Shown piece by piece: positions 14,712 to 22,621 of a stretch of DNA of 41,519 bases (position 1 is its first letter; each line of letters opens with the position of its first letter). The position numbers and the translations under genes were made by a program. The DNA lies in assembly GCA_943908385.1 (NCBI GenBank), contig CALTTF010000013.1:1-41519 (forward strand), written 5' to 3'. A model generated the notes under the pieces. The model was not told the DNA's origin, searched no databases, and was given only the letters and a program-made list of their open reading frames with translations. Source of the DNA: an uncultured Corynebacterium sp. GTDB lineage: Bacteria; Actinomycetota; Actinomycetes; Mycobacteriales; Mycobacteriaceae.

Positions 14712-16508
14712 ATGAGTAGTGAAGAGAAGACGACAGACCCACACGATCCGAACGTGGACCCGCACGCGGACGACCCGATCGTGACCCACAACCGCCCTGC
14801 CACGGCTGAACTGCAGGATCTGCTGGATGCGCGTAACCACGGTGACCAGCAGAAGATCAGCGACCCGGAGGACGCCATTGAGCGCGCCTCCGAGGACGAG
14901 AACCTGCAAATCGACTGGATGATCGTCGGCCCGCTCGCCGCGGTCGTCATTGCCGTGGTGATCTGGGGTCTCGCCGGAAAGGAGAGCTTCAGCGCATTTT
15001 CCGACGCATCGTTCAGCTGGGTGATCGCTAACCTCGGCTGGGCGTACGTCTTGTTCGGCACCATCTTCGTGGTGTTCGTGATGGTGATGGCTGTGTCCAA
15101 ATTCGGCAAGATCCGCCTCGGAGCTTCCGACGAGCAACCGGAATTCACCACCATGTCCTGGATCGCGATGATGTTCGCAGCCGGCATGGGCATCGGCCTG
15201 ATGTTCTTCGGCGCGTCCGAGCCGCTGAGCTTCTACCGCGACGGCGTGCCTGGAATGGATGCCGCGGATTCCGTCGGCACATCCATGGCCCAGACCATGT
15301 TCCACTGGACGTTGCACCCTTGGTCCGTGTACGCGATCCTCGGACTCGCCATCGCCTACTCCACCTTCCGCCTGGGCCGCAAGCAGTTGCTGTCCAGCGC
15401 GTTCATTCCGCTCATCGGGCAAAAGCGCGCGGACGGATGGCTGGGCAAGCTTATCGACGGCCTCGCCATCTTCGCCACCATCTTCGGCACCGCCTGCTCC
15501 CTGGGGCTCGGCGCCCTTCAGATCTCCACTGGTCTGGAGGCGTCCGGTCTCGTCGATTCCCCGTCGACCCAGCTGACCGTCGGCATCGTCAGTGTCCTGA
15601 CGCTGGCCTTCCTGCTGTCCGCCATGTCCGGCGTGGGCAAGGGAATCCAGTGGGTCTCCAACTTCAACATGGTCGTCGCGGCAGTGCTGGCCATCTTCGT
15701 GTTCGTCTTCGGACCGACCCTGACGCAGCTGAACCTGCTGCCGACCGCCATTAACTCCTACCTGGACCAGTTCTTCCTCATGGCGTCGCGCACCGCGGAG
15801 TCCGCCGACACCGAGGCAGGGGAGTGGCTCGGTTCCTGGACCATCTTCTACTGGGCATGGTGGATCTCCTGGTCGCCGTTCGTGGGCACCTTCCTTGCCC
15901 GCATTTCCCGCGGCCGCACCATTCGCGAATTCTGCCTCGGCGTCACCCTCGTCCCGGCTGGCCTGTCCACCGTGTGGTTCTGCATCTTTGGCGGTACCGC
16001 CATCCACCTCGAACAGCAGGGTGAATCCATCTACGGTGAGGGTACGTCCGAGGAACAGCTGTTCAATCTGCTGCACACGCTCCCGGGCGGTTTCGTCATG
16101 GGCATCGTCGCCCTGATCCTGCTGGGCACCTTCTTCATCACCTCCGCCGACTCCGCGTCGACTGTGATGGGCTCCCTGTCCCAGAACGGCAAGACCGACG
16201 CGAAGCCGCTCTTGACGGGCATGTGGGGACTCGCGACGGCCGCCGTCGGCCTGACCCTGCTCATCGCCGGTGGCGACGACGCATTGAACTCGCTCCAGAG
16301 CGTGACCATCGCTGCAGCCACCCCGTTCCTGTTCATCCTCATCCTGCTGATGTTCGCGATCGTGAAGGATGTCAGCAACGACACCATCTACCTGGACATG
16401 AAGGAGCAGCAACGCTTCAACCACCAGCTGGCGGTGGAGCGCCGCATGCACCGCGATGCGGTGGCCAAAGCCCGCAAACGGCAGCGCATGTTCGGCACCA
16501 AGCACTAG
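14712..16508 (+). CDS. betP: Glycine betaine carrier BetP (BCCT family)
   Basis: This 598-residue sodium-coupled transporter has twelve membrane helices. An acidic N-terminal tail (1-67, rich in Asp and Glu) and a basic C-terminal helix (VERRMHRDAVAKARKRQRMF) match the osmosensing tails of C. glutamicum BetP. The sodium/substrate motif AGMGIGLMFFGASEPLSFY and the tryptophan-rich YWAWWISWSPFVG (the aromatic box) are present. It takes up glycine betaine under hyperosmotic stress. The location between rsmI and metS is the same as in C. glutamicum. The ribosome binding site is AAAGGA at 14701-14706. Confidence 0.96.
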   Translation: MSSEEKTTDPHDPNVDPHADDPIVTHNRPATAELQDLLDARNHGDQQKISDPEDAIERASEDENLQIDWMIVGPLAAVVIAVVIWGLAGKESFSAFSDASFSWVIANLGWAYVLFGTIFVVFVMVMAVSKFGKIRLGASDEQPEFTTMSWIAMMFAAGMGIGLMFFGASEPLSFYRDGVPGMDAADSVGTSMAQTMFHWTLHPWSVYAILGLAIAYSTFRLGRKQLLSSAFIPLIGQKRADGWLGKLIDGLAIFATIFGTACSLGLGALQISTGLEASGLVDSPSTQLTVGIVSVLTLAFLLSAMSGVGKGIQWVSNFNMVVAAVLAIFVFVFGPTLTQLNLLPTAINSYLDQFFLMASRTAESADTEAGEWLGSWTIFYWAWWISWSPFVGTFLARISRGRTIREFCLGVTLVPAGLSTVWFCIFGGTAIHLEQQGESIYGEGTSEEQLFNLLHTLPGGFVMGIVALILLGTFFITSADSASTVMGSLSQNGKTDAKPLLTGMWGLATAAVGLTLLIAGGDDALNSLQSVTIAAATPFLFILILLMFAIVKDVSNDTIYLDMKEQQRFNHQLAVERRMHRDAVAKARKRQRMFGTKH

Positions 16509-16513
16509 TCACT

Positions 16514-16519
16514 TATGCT
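16514..16519 (+). promoter_or_regulatory. Leaderless -10 of metS (TATGCT), decides its start
   Basis: TATGCT ends 7 nt before the ATG at 16527. An earlier in-frame ATG at 16515 lies inside this hexamer, so it cannot be the start of a transcript made from this promoter. Confidence 0.65.
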
Positions 16520-16526
16520 GGGGCGT

Positions 16527-18380
16527 ATGACTGTCTCCCCGAACAACGCCACCTCCGAAAATGTCCTCGTGTGCGTGGCGTGGCCCTATGCGAACGGGCC
16601 GCGCCACATCGGCCACGTCGCCGGCTTCGGCGTCCCCTCCGATGTGTTCGCGCGTTACCAGCGTATGGCGGGAAACAACGTGCTCATGGTGTCCGGCACC
16701 GACGAGCACGGCACGCCGCTTTTGGTCCAGGCGGATAAAGAAGGCGTGACGGTCAAGGAACTTGCCGACCGCTACAACCGCCAGATCGTCGAGGACCTCG
16801 CCGGTCTCGGCCTGTCGTATGACCTGTTCACCCGCACCACGACCCGCAACCATTACGCGGTGGTGCAGGAGCTGTTCAAGGGGCTGTACGACAACGGCTA
16901 TATGATCAAGGAGACCACCCAGGGCGCGATCTCCCCGTCGACGGGCCGAACCCTGCCGGACCGCTACATCGAGGGCACCTGCCCCCTGTGCGGCGCCGAC
17001 GACGCCCGCGGCGACCAGTGCGATAACTGCGGCAACCAGCTCGACCCTGTCGACCTGATCAACCCGGTGTCCAAAATCAACGGCGAGACCCCCGAGTTCA
17101 TCGAGACCGAGCACTTCATGCTCGACCTTCCCTCGCTCCACGACGCTTTGAAAGAGTGGCTCGAGTCCCGCCAGGAATGGCGCCCGAACGTGCTGAAGTT
17201 CTCCCTCAACCTGCTCGAGGACATGCGCCCTCGCTCCATGACCCGCGACATCGACTGGGGCATCCCGGTCCCCGTTGAGGGCTGGGAGAACGACCCGGGC
17301 AAGAAGCTCTACGTCTGGTTCGATGCCGTTATCGGTTACCTGTCCGCCTCGATCGAGTGGGCCGCCCGCACCGGTAACCCGGACGCGTGGAAGCAGTTCT
17401 GGCAGGACCCGTCGACAAGCGGGTTCTACTTCATGGGCAAGGACAACATCACCTTCCACTCCCAGATCTGGCCGGGCGAACTTCTCGGCTACGCCGGCAA
17501 GGGCTCGAAGGGCGGCAACACCCACGAGCTCGGCGAACTCAACCTGCCCACCGAGGTCGTCTCGTCCGAGTTCCTCACCATGTCCGGCTCGAAGTTCTCG
17601 TCCTCGAAGGGCGTGGTCATCTACGTCAAGGACTTCCTCGCCGAATTCGGTCCCGACCCGCTCCGCTACTTCATCGCGGTCGCCGGCCCGGAGAACAACG
17701 ACACAGACTTCACCTGGGACGAGTTCGTCCGCCGCGTGAACAACGAGCTCGCAAACGGCTGGGGCAACCTGGTCAACCGCACCGTGTCCATGGCTCACAA
17801 GAACTTCGGGGAAGTGCCGGATCCGGGCGAGCTTATCGACGCCGACCGTGCCATCCTTGGCCTCGCCTCCCAGACCTTCGACTCCGCTGGGCGCGAACTG
17901 GGGCTTGCCCATTTCAAGGCCGCGATCACCAAGATCATGCATGTGGTCGGTGAGGCTAACGCCTACATCGCCGATCAGCAGCCGTGGAAGCTCGCCAAGG
18001 ACGAGTCCCAGCGGGAGCGTCTCGCCACCGTGTTGTGGACTGCTCTCCAGGTGGTGTCGGACTGCAATGCGCTGCTAACCCCGTTCATCCCGCACACCGC
18101 GCAGAAGGTCCACGAGACTCTCGGCCGTGACGGCATCTGGGCGGCATCCCCGCGTGTTGAGGACGTCATCGACGATGAGGACCTCGATCTGGTCGGCGTG
18201 GGTCTGCCCGAGCAGGGCCAGACCTATCCGGTCATCACTGGTGACTACGCGACCCAGCAGGCTGTGTGGTCCCGAGTCGACGTTGTTCCGGGCACGAAGC
18301 TGGAGAAGCCGCAGCCGCTCATCGCCAAGCTCGATCCGGAACTCGGCGAGACCGGCCCGGAGTGGGCGCCTGTCCAGTAG
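16527..18380 (+). CDS. metS: Methionyl-tRNA synthetase
   Basis: This 617-residue class I aminoacyl-tRNA synthetase charges tRNA-Met. It has the HIGH motif (RHIGHVAGFG, His27-His30), a zinc knuckle CPLCGADDARGDQCDNCG, WFDAVIGYLSAS, and FSSSKG in place of KMSKS, followed by an anticodon-binding helical domain (LANGWGNLVNRT). The C-terminus ends without the extra tRNA-binding EMAP-like domain, as usual in actinobacteria. I use ATG 16527, four codons after the first ATG, because the -10 box covers the earlier one. It is convergent with the HNH gene, with 16 nt between. Confidence 0.96.
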   Translation: MTVSPNNATSENVLVCVAWPYANGPRHIGHVAGFGVPSDVFARYQRMAGNNVLMVSGTDEHGTPLLVQADKEGVTVKELADRYNRQIVEDLAGLGLSYDLFTRTTTRNHYAVVQELFKGLYDNGYMIKETTQGAISPSTGRTLPDRYIEGTCPLCGADDARGDQCDNCGNQLDPVDLINPVSKINGETPEFIETEHFMLDLPSLHDALKEWLESRQEWRPNVLKFSLNLLEDMRPRSMTRDIDWGIPVPVEGWENDPGKKLYVWFDAVIGYLSASIEWAARTGNPDAWKQFWQDPSTSGFYFMGKDNITFHSQIWPGELLGYAGKGSKGGNTHELGELNLPTEVVSSEFLTMSGSKFSSSKGVVIYVKDFLAEFGPDPLRYFIAVAGPENNDTDFTWDEFVRRVNNELANGWGNLVNRTVSMAHKNFGEVPDPGELIDADRAILGLASQTFDSAGRELGLAHFKAAITKIMHVVGEANAYIADQQPWKLAKDESQRERLATVLWTALQVVSDCNALLTPFIPHTAQKVHETLGRDGIWAASPRVEDVIDDEDLDLVGVGLPEQGQTYPVITGDYATQQAVWSRVDVVPGTKLEKPQPLIAKLDPELGETGPEWAPVQ

Positions 18381-18396
18381 TTTTCAGTAGTTTCCA

Positions 18397-19758
18397 CTAG
18401 TTCGCCTCCGGGTAGAAGGGGAACTCGAGGCGGTACTCGCGCTCCAAGTCGATGAGTGCCGCCACGCAGGCCTCGTAGTCGCGGTCGATGTCGTATGCGT
18501 CCAGGATCGCGTGGCCTTTGGCGAAGAACTGCTCGCGGTCGCGCTTGATGCGCTGGATATCCTCGAGCGTGCACTTCCAGCGCGGCGCCGTCGGAGTGGT
18601 GTGGCGCGCGAAGAGTCCTTCGGGGTCGACCAGCGCATAGGTTCCGTCCGCGAAGAGCCACACGATATCGCCGGTGACCGGGTCGGGCACGTACATCGCA
18701 CGCCTATCGGTCTTCACGTTGTGATGGTGCTGGCACAGCGAGAAGAGATTGGACGCCGCAGTCTGACCTCCTTCTTCGTAGGGGACGCGGTGGTCGAGCT
18801 GGCACTTCCAGGCGGGGTGGTCGCAACCGGGGTAGACGCAGGTTCCGTCGCGGCCCTGCGCGTAGGCGCGCACTGCATCGGGAGGAACATATCCGGCAAC
18901 CGTGTGGTCTTTCGCGCCTCGCAGGTCCACGATCGTCGAGCCCATCGCGTTCACCATTTCGGTGCCGGCTGCCGTGGTGTGGCCGAAGCCGGGAACGAAG
19001 GCGGATGCCGATTCGTCGATAGTTCCGTCCTCGTTGAACGGGGCATAGGCGAAGATGGTCACGTTTGCGGGCGGGGTGATTTCGCCGGTGATGAGCTTCA
19101 CCAGAGCCTCGACCGGTGTGATGTCGTGCTCCTTCGATGCCTCGAGGATGAACTTCTTGATCGCCGCCATCGTGACGTGGTCCGCGGTGAGCGTCATCCC
19201 GGAGGTGCCGTGACCGCCTCCGACATGGAAGTCGAGGTCGCACTGGCCGGGCGACGTGCTTTCGCGGGACTTCCTCTTGCGCTTGTCGTGCGCGACAGAA
19301 GAATCGATGTCGCCGATCAGCTTGTTCAAGCGGCTCGTGACCTTATGCGCGCTGGGAAGCTCCTCGTTCGGCTTCGTCGGCGTGAACAGCTCGACGAGCA
19401 TGTTGTCCACGATGTCGTAGTTTTCTTGATCGACGGTGGCACCGAGCATGCTCACGGCGCGGTCGATGGCTTTCAGGCGAGAGAGGTCCAGGCGGGCCGT
19501 TTCTTCCTGCAGCTGCTTGAGGCGCGGCAGGCACGCAAGCGTCATGTAGCTGTAGACCCCCGGCTTCACTTCGTTCAGCGGAAGCCCCGTGGTGGAGCGC
19601 AGTCGCGCCATCTCCGTGTCGTGGTCGGCAGAGCCGAGGAACTCCTCGCCGTCCTCGGCGTACTGGCGGAAGAGTGCATGGTGCGCGCGGCGCAGAGCCA
19701 TGCCATTCACGGCATCCGGGTCGTCCGGGTTCTCGGTGGCGAAGAACGGATTCATCAC
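18397..19758 (-). CDS. DUF222 / HNH endonuclease domain protein
   Basis: This 453-residue protein has a DUF222 region (about 20-300) and a C-terminal HNH nuclease domain: CVYPGCDHP, then QLDHRVPYEEGG, then NLFSLCQHHHNVKTDR. It belongs to the abundant actinobacterial family related to mycobacterial 13E12 repeat proteins, often present in several copies and associated with mobile DNA. The DNA target is unknown. The HNH histidines and the CxxxxC zinc pair are intact, so it may be active. The ATG (19758, with a second ATG at 19755) follows a GAGGGGAGG ribosome binding site. The next gene on the same strand lies 300 nt away. Confidence 0.85.
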   Translation of the reverse strand: MMNPFFATENPDDPDAVNGMALRRAHHALFRQYAEDGEEFLGSADHDTEMARLRSTTGLPLNEVKPGVYSYMTLACLPRLKQLQEETARLDLSRLKAIDRAVSMLGATVDQENYDIVDNMLVELFTPTKPNEELPSAHKVTSRLNKLIGDIDSSVAHDKRKRKSRESTSPGQCDLDFHVGGGHGTSGMTLTADHVTMAAIKKFILEASKEHDITPVEALVKLITGEITPPANVTIFAYAPFNEDGTIDESASAFVPGFGHTTAAGTEMVNAMGSTIVDLRGAKDHTVAGYVPPDAVRAYAQGRDGTCVYPGCDHPAWKCQLDHRVPYEEGGQTAASNLFSLCQHHHNVKTDRRAMYVPDPVTGDIVWLFADGTYALVDPEGLFARHTTPTAPRWKCTLEDIQRIKRDREQFFAKGHAILDAYDIDRDYEACVAALIDLEREYRLEFPFYPEAN

Positions 19759-20060
19759 GGTCCCTCCCCTCGATCCGGCAGTTCCAGCAGTGTCATGATG
19801 CCCCCCTCAATGTGACTGTGTTTTTTCGTTTGTGCGAACAGTCTTTCACATAGGGTGAACCATGCCAGCTAAAACAATGTCAATAGTCGAACAGAGAAGC
19901 GAAAATTCATGCAAAACCCCAGGTCGAAAGAGAACATCGTCGAACAGCGGGGTGTGCGGGGGTCGTTCGAAATAGGGGCGGTTAGCGTGGAGAGATGATC
20001 ACTCACGCACTACGCGGGGTTGACCTCGGACGACCCAGTCGACGTGGTCAGCTTCGAGAT
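19759..20060. other. 302-nt intergenic region with repeated TCGAA motifs and a small coding-like stretch
   Basis: No established gene is seen here. An inverted repeat TTCAC-N5-GTGAA lies at 19845-19859. TCGAA-type motifs occur at 19887, 19924, 19940 and 19967; two read TCGAACA, the half-site of the corynebacterial LexA box, but no full palindrome with standard spacing was found. Near the right end, a leaderless-type TAGCGT lies 6 nt before ATG 19995; one frame nearby reads YAGLTSDDPVDVVSFEI with high GC at third positions and then stops at 20062-20064. Confidence 0.4.
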
Positions 20061-20453
20061 CTAATTGCCCAAGAACTGCTTGATGAAGGCAGTCAACTTT
20101 CCCGGTTCCTCGTCCTCGAAACGGGTGTCCACGACCACCAGGGGAGCGGTGTACATGTCGTGGTCGGGGGAGGAGACGACGAGGTCGGTGCCGTAGTCGT
20201 CGATAAGCAATTGCCATGCGAAGCCGTGCTCGCGGATGAACGCGTCGCCGAGCGCTGTGCCGTACATGCGGGCGACGTCGCCGCGGGCGTACGTGCGGCG
20301 GAGGTCGGGGTCGAGGGCGAGGTAGTCGCTCAAGGTCTCTTCGAATGAGGCGACGATGTCGCCGATCGATCCGTTGACGCCCGCGACGGCGGCTTCCGCG
20401 AGGTCGCGGGCGATCTGGGAACGGGTTGCGGCATCGATGTCGTGGAACTCCAT
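20061..20453 (-). CDS. DUF3806-like protein
   Basis: This 130-residue soluble, acidic protein begins MEFHDIDAATRSQIARDLAE. The central part (YLALDPDLRRTYARGDVARM, then LGDAFIREHGFAWQLLIDDYGTDLVV) resembles DUF3806 proteins, small domains of unknown function often close to immunity-like or housekeeping genes. No catalytic motif is visible. I chose ATG 20453 because TATCCT lies exactly 7 nt upstream, fitting a leaderless transcript; the frame remains open much further upstream, but that part lies opposite tatD. The gene is divergent from tatD with 24 nt between the start codons. Confidence 0.7.
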   Translation of the reverse strand: MEFHDIDAATRSQIARDLAEAAVAGVNGSIGDIVASFEETLSDYLALDPDLRRTYARGDVARMYGTALGDAFIREHGFAWQLLIDDYGTDLVVSSPDHDMYTAPLVVVDTRFEDEEPGKLTAFIKQFLGN

Positions 20454-20460
20454 GTGCCCG

Positions 20461-20470
20461 AGGATAGGCT
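20461..20470. promoter_or_regulatory. Overlapping divergent -10 boxes of the DUF3806 gene and tatD
   Basis: The ten bases AGGATAGGCT hold both elements. TAGGCT (20465-20470, plus) ends 7 nt before the tatD ATG. TATCCT (20466-20461, minus) ends 7 nt before the DUF3806 ATG. They share two bases, so the two promoters cannot be melted by two polymerases at once. Confidence 0.65.
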
Positions 20471-20477
20471 GGAACGC

Positions 20478-21314
20478 ATGTCGAAGAAGAAACCGCGCCC
20501 CACGCCCGTTCCGGCCGAGCGAATTGCCGGGCTTATCGACGCCCACACTCACCTCGCCTCCGCCAAAGCCCGCACCAAAGAAGATGTGGATGCGATGGTG
20601 GGGCGTGCGGTGGAAGCTGGCGTCGAGAGAATCTGCACGGTCGGTGACGGGCTGGATGAGGCGGAACTGGCGCTCGAGGCTGCGCACATGAATGACCGCG
20701 TGTTCGCTGCGTGTGCGATCCACCCGACGCGCGCGGGGGAGTTGGACGAGGCGGCGCGCACACGTCTCGCGGAAATGGCGGCGAACGAGAGGTGCGTGGC
20801 GGTGGGAGAGACCGGCATCGACACCTACTGGATCAAGCACGACCCGGACAGGACTGCGCCGCTTGACGTCCAGGAAGAGGCATTCCGCTGGCACATTCAG
20901 CTGGCGGTCGATTCGGGCAAGGCGCTGATGATCCATAACCGCGAGGGCGATGCGGACATGATGCGCATTCTCGCCAATTCGCCGCAGCCGGAGCATGTCA
21001 TGCTGCACTGTTTCTCCTCGCCTCTCGACGTCGCGCGGGAGGCGATTGATCGGGGGTATGTGCTCTCCTTCGCTGGCAACGTGACGTTCAAGCGCAATGA
21101 TGAACTCCGTGAAGCTGCGGCACTTGCTCCGGCAGGCCAGCTGTTGGTCGAGACGGATGCGCCGTACATGACGCCGGAGCCGTTCCGGGGTGCGCGGAAC
21201 GAGCCCTCGCTGATCGGGCACACGGCGAAGGTGGTGGCGGAAGCGCGTGGGATGGCCGTGGGGGATCTGGCTGTGGAAGTCAACGAAACTTTCGGGCGCG
21301 TCTTCGGGGTGTGA
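20478..21314 (+). CDS. tatD: TatD-family metal-dependent hydrolase / DNase
   Basis: This 278-residue TIM-barrel hydrolase has the metal ligands expected of TatD: IDAHTHLA near the N-terminus, AVGETGIDTYW, MIHNREGDADM, MLHCFSS and LVETDAPYMTPEPFRG. TatD proteins act as 3'-5' exonucleases in DNA repair and turnover, or as D-aminoacyl-tRNA deacylase-like hydrolases. The start is ATG 20478, supported by TAGGCT 7 nt upstream; an earlier ATG at 20442 would reach into the opposite gene. It lies just before rpf2, ksgA and ispE, the standard actinobacterial order (tatD-rpfB-ksgA-ispE). Confidence 0.92.
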   Translation: MSKKKPRPTPVPAERIAGLIDAHTHLASAKARTKEDVDAMVGRAVEAGVERICTVGDGLDEAELALEAAHMNDRVFAACAIHPTRAGELDEAARTRLAEMAANERCVAVGETGIDTYWIKHDPDRTAPLDVQEEAFRWHIQLAVDSGKALMIHNREGDADMMRILANSPQPEHVMLHCFSSPLDVAREAIDRGYVLSFAGNVTFKRNDELREAAALAPAGQLLVETDAPYMTPEPFRGARNEPSLIGHTAKVVAEARGMAVGDLAVEVNETFGRVFGV

Positions 21315-21485
21315 GGTAGCGCACTTCAGCGTTTCTGCAGGGCGAGGGTGGCGCACGTGCTTGCGGTGGCGCGTGTGATTCTTGTGGTGGCAAGCAACAC
21401 GCTGGCCAGGTGAATTTCTGGTGTGGGAGCGATCTTTACCGTATTGTTACTTAAGTTCGCTTCCCCCAAGTGAGGATTTCTTTTC
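21315..21485 (+). promoter_or_regulatory. Intergenic region carrying the rpf2 promoter
   Basis: The 171-nt gap is moderately structured. A likely -10 is TATTGT at 21442-21447, close to TTACTT at 21447-21452, which would give a leader of about 30-35 nt. The ribosome binding site is GAGG at 21472-21475. I looked for a cyclic-di-AMP (ydaO) riboswitch, which precedes rpf genes in some actinobacteria, and did not recognise one. Confidence 0.4.
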
Positions 21486-22610
21486 ATGTCGCGTCACCGT
21501 CGCATCAATAAGACCTCGACCACCCGCGCCGTCATCGCCTCCACGGCTGTCGGCGCCCTCGCCATTGGCGGGGCCACCACCGCAGTCGCCGCCCAGAAGT
21601 CGGTGACCGTGGACGTCAACGGCGAGCCCATCGAGCTCACCACGTCCGCTGGCGATGTCAGCGGGGCACTTGAAGCTGCGGGCGTCGAGGTCGGCGAGAA
21701 GGACCTCGTGTATCCGGCTCCGTCGGACGCACTGAAGAGCGGCGACACCGTCACCGTGCGCACCGCGAAGCCTGTCGCGGTGACCATCGACGGCGGCGAG
21801 GCACAGGAATTCACCACCACGGCAGCGACGGTCTCCGATTTCCTGAAGGAGCTGCCGGGAGCCGGCGGTTCGTCCCACTCCTACGCGGAGGATGATCCGG
21901 TCACCGACAACATGACCATCGATCTGACCTCCCCGAAGATCGTGGCTATCCACGACGGCGGCACAACCACCTACACCGCAGCCGCGGCGAAGACCGTCTC
22001 CGAGTTGCTGGCTGCCCGCGGTGTGCTTGTGGACTCCAACGACCGCGTTTCCCCGGGCATGGACGCCCCGGTGACCGGCAACATGGACATCACCATCGAC
22101 CGCGTCCACGTGGATGAGCGCACCTCCACCGAGGAATTCGAGGTCGAGCCGAAATACGTCGAGGACGAGAACCTGGCGGACGGCGAGGAGCAGGTCCGCG
22201 AGAAGGGTGAGAAGGGCAAGCGCGAGACCACACGCCGTGTCGTGACGGTGAACGGCACAGTCGAGTCCGACGAGATCGTGAAGCGCGTGGACACCCGCAA
22301 GGGTCGCGCGGCCGTGATCGCCCGCGGCAAGAAGGAATCCGCATCTGCTCCCGCCGTCGCTGGCGGTTCGGTGTGGGATTCCCTCGCGCAGTGCGAGTCC
22401 GGCGGCGACTGGTCCATCAACACCGGCAACGGTTTTTACGGCGGTCTGCAGTTCACCGCGTCGACGTGGGCCGCGTACGGCGGCACCGAATACGCGCCGA
22501 CCGCGAACCTGGCTACCCGCGAGCAGCAGATTGCTGTCGCGTCGAAGGTTCAGCAGGGCCAGGGCTGGGGCGCGTGGCCCGCATGCACCGCGAGCCTGGG
22601 AATCCGCTAA
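21486..22610 (+). CDS. rpf2: Resuscitation-promoting factor Rpf2 (RpfB-like)
   Basis: This 374-residue exported peptidoglycan-cleaving enzyme has a basic N-terminus and signal or anchor helix (about 14-36, ending TAVAAQ), three DUF348 repeats (about 37-205), a G5 domain (about 208-280, GEKGKRETTRRVVTVNGT) and a C-terminal Rpf lysozyme-like domain (about 293-374). The catalytic glutamate is Glu304 in AQCESGGDW, and the domain cysteines Cys303 and Cys367 can form the usual disulfide. Rpf proteins stimulate growth and resuscitation. In C. glutamicum Rpf2 is O-mannosylated by Pmt. It is followed 11 nt later by ksgA. Confidence 0.96.
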   Translation: MSRHRRINKTSTTRAVIASTAVGALAIGGATTAVAAQKSVTVDVNGEPIELTTSAGDVSGALEAAGVEVGEKDLVYPAPSDALKSGDTVTVRTAKPVAVTIDGGEAQEFTTTAATVSDFLKELPGAGGSSHSYAEDDPVTDNMTIDLTSPKIVAIHDGGTTTYTAAAAKTVSELLAARGVLVDSNDRVSPGMDAPVTGNMDITIDRVHVDERTSTEEFEVEPKYVEDENLADGEEQVREKGEKGKRETTRRVVTVNGTVESDEIVKRVDTRKGRAAVIARGKKESASAPAVAGGSVWDSLAQCESGGDWSINTGNGFYGGLQFTASTWAAYGGTEYAPTANLATREQQIAVASKVQQGQGWGAWPACTASLGIR

Positions 22611-22621
22611 CCTCGGAGGAC

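Noticed and set aside
19862..19975. 37-codon frame starting MPAKTMSIVEQRSENS upstream of the HNH gene
   Set aside because: No ribosome binding site or well-spaced promoter, low GC at third positions compared with real genes here, and no recognised similarity.
21315..21485. ydaO-type cyclic-di-AMP riboswitch before rpf2
   Set aside because: The region is short and I could not find the conserved riboswitch elements; only a promoter and ribosome binding site are evident.
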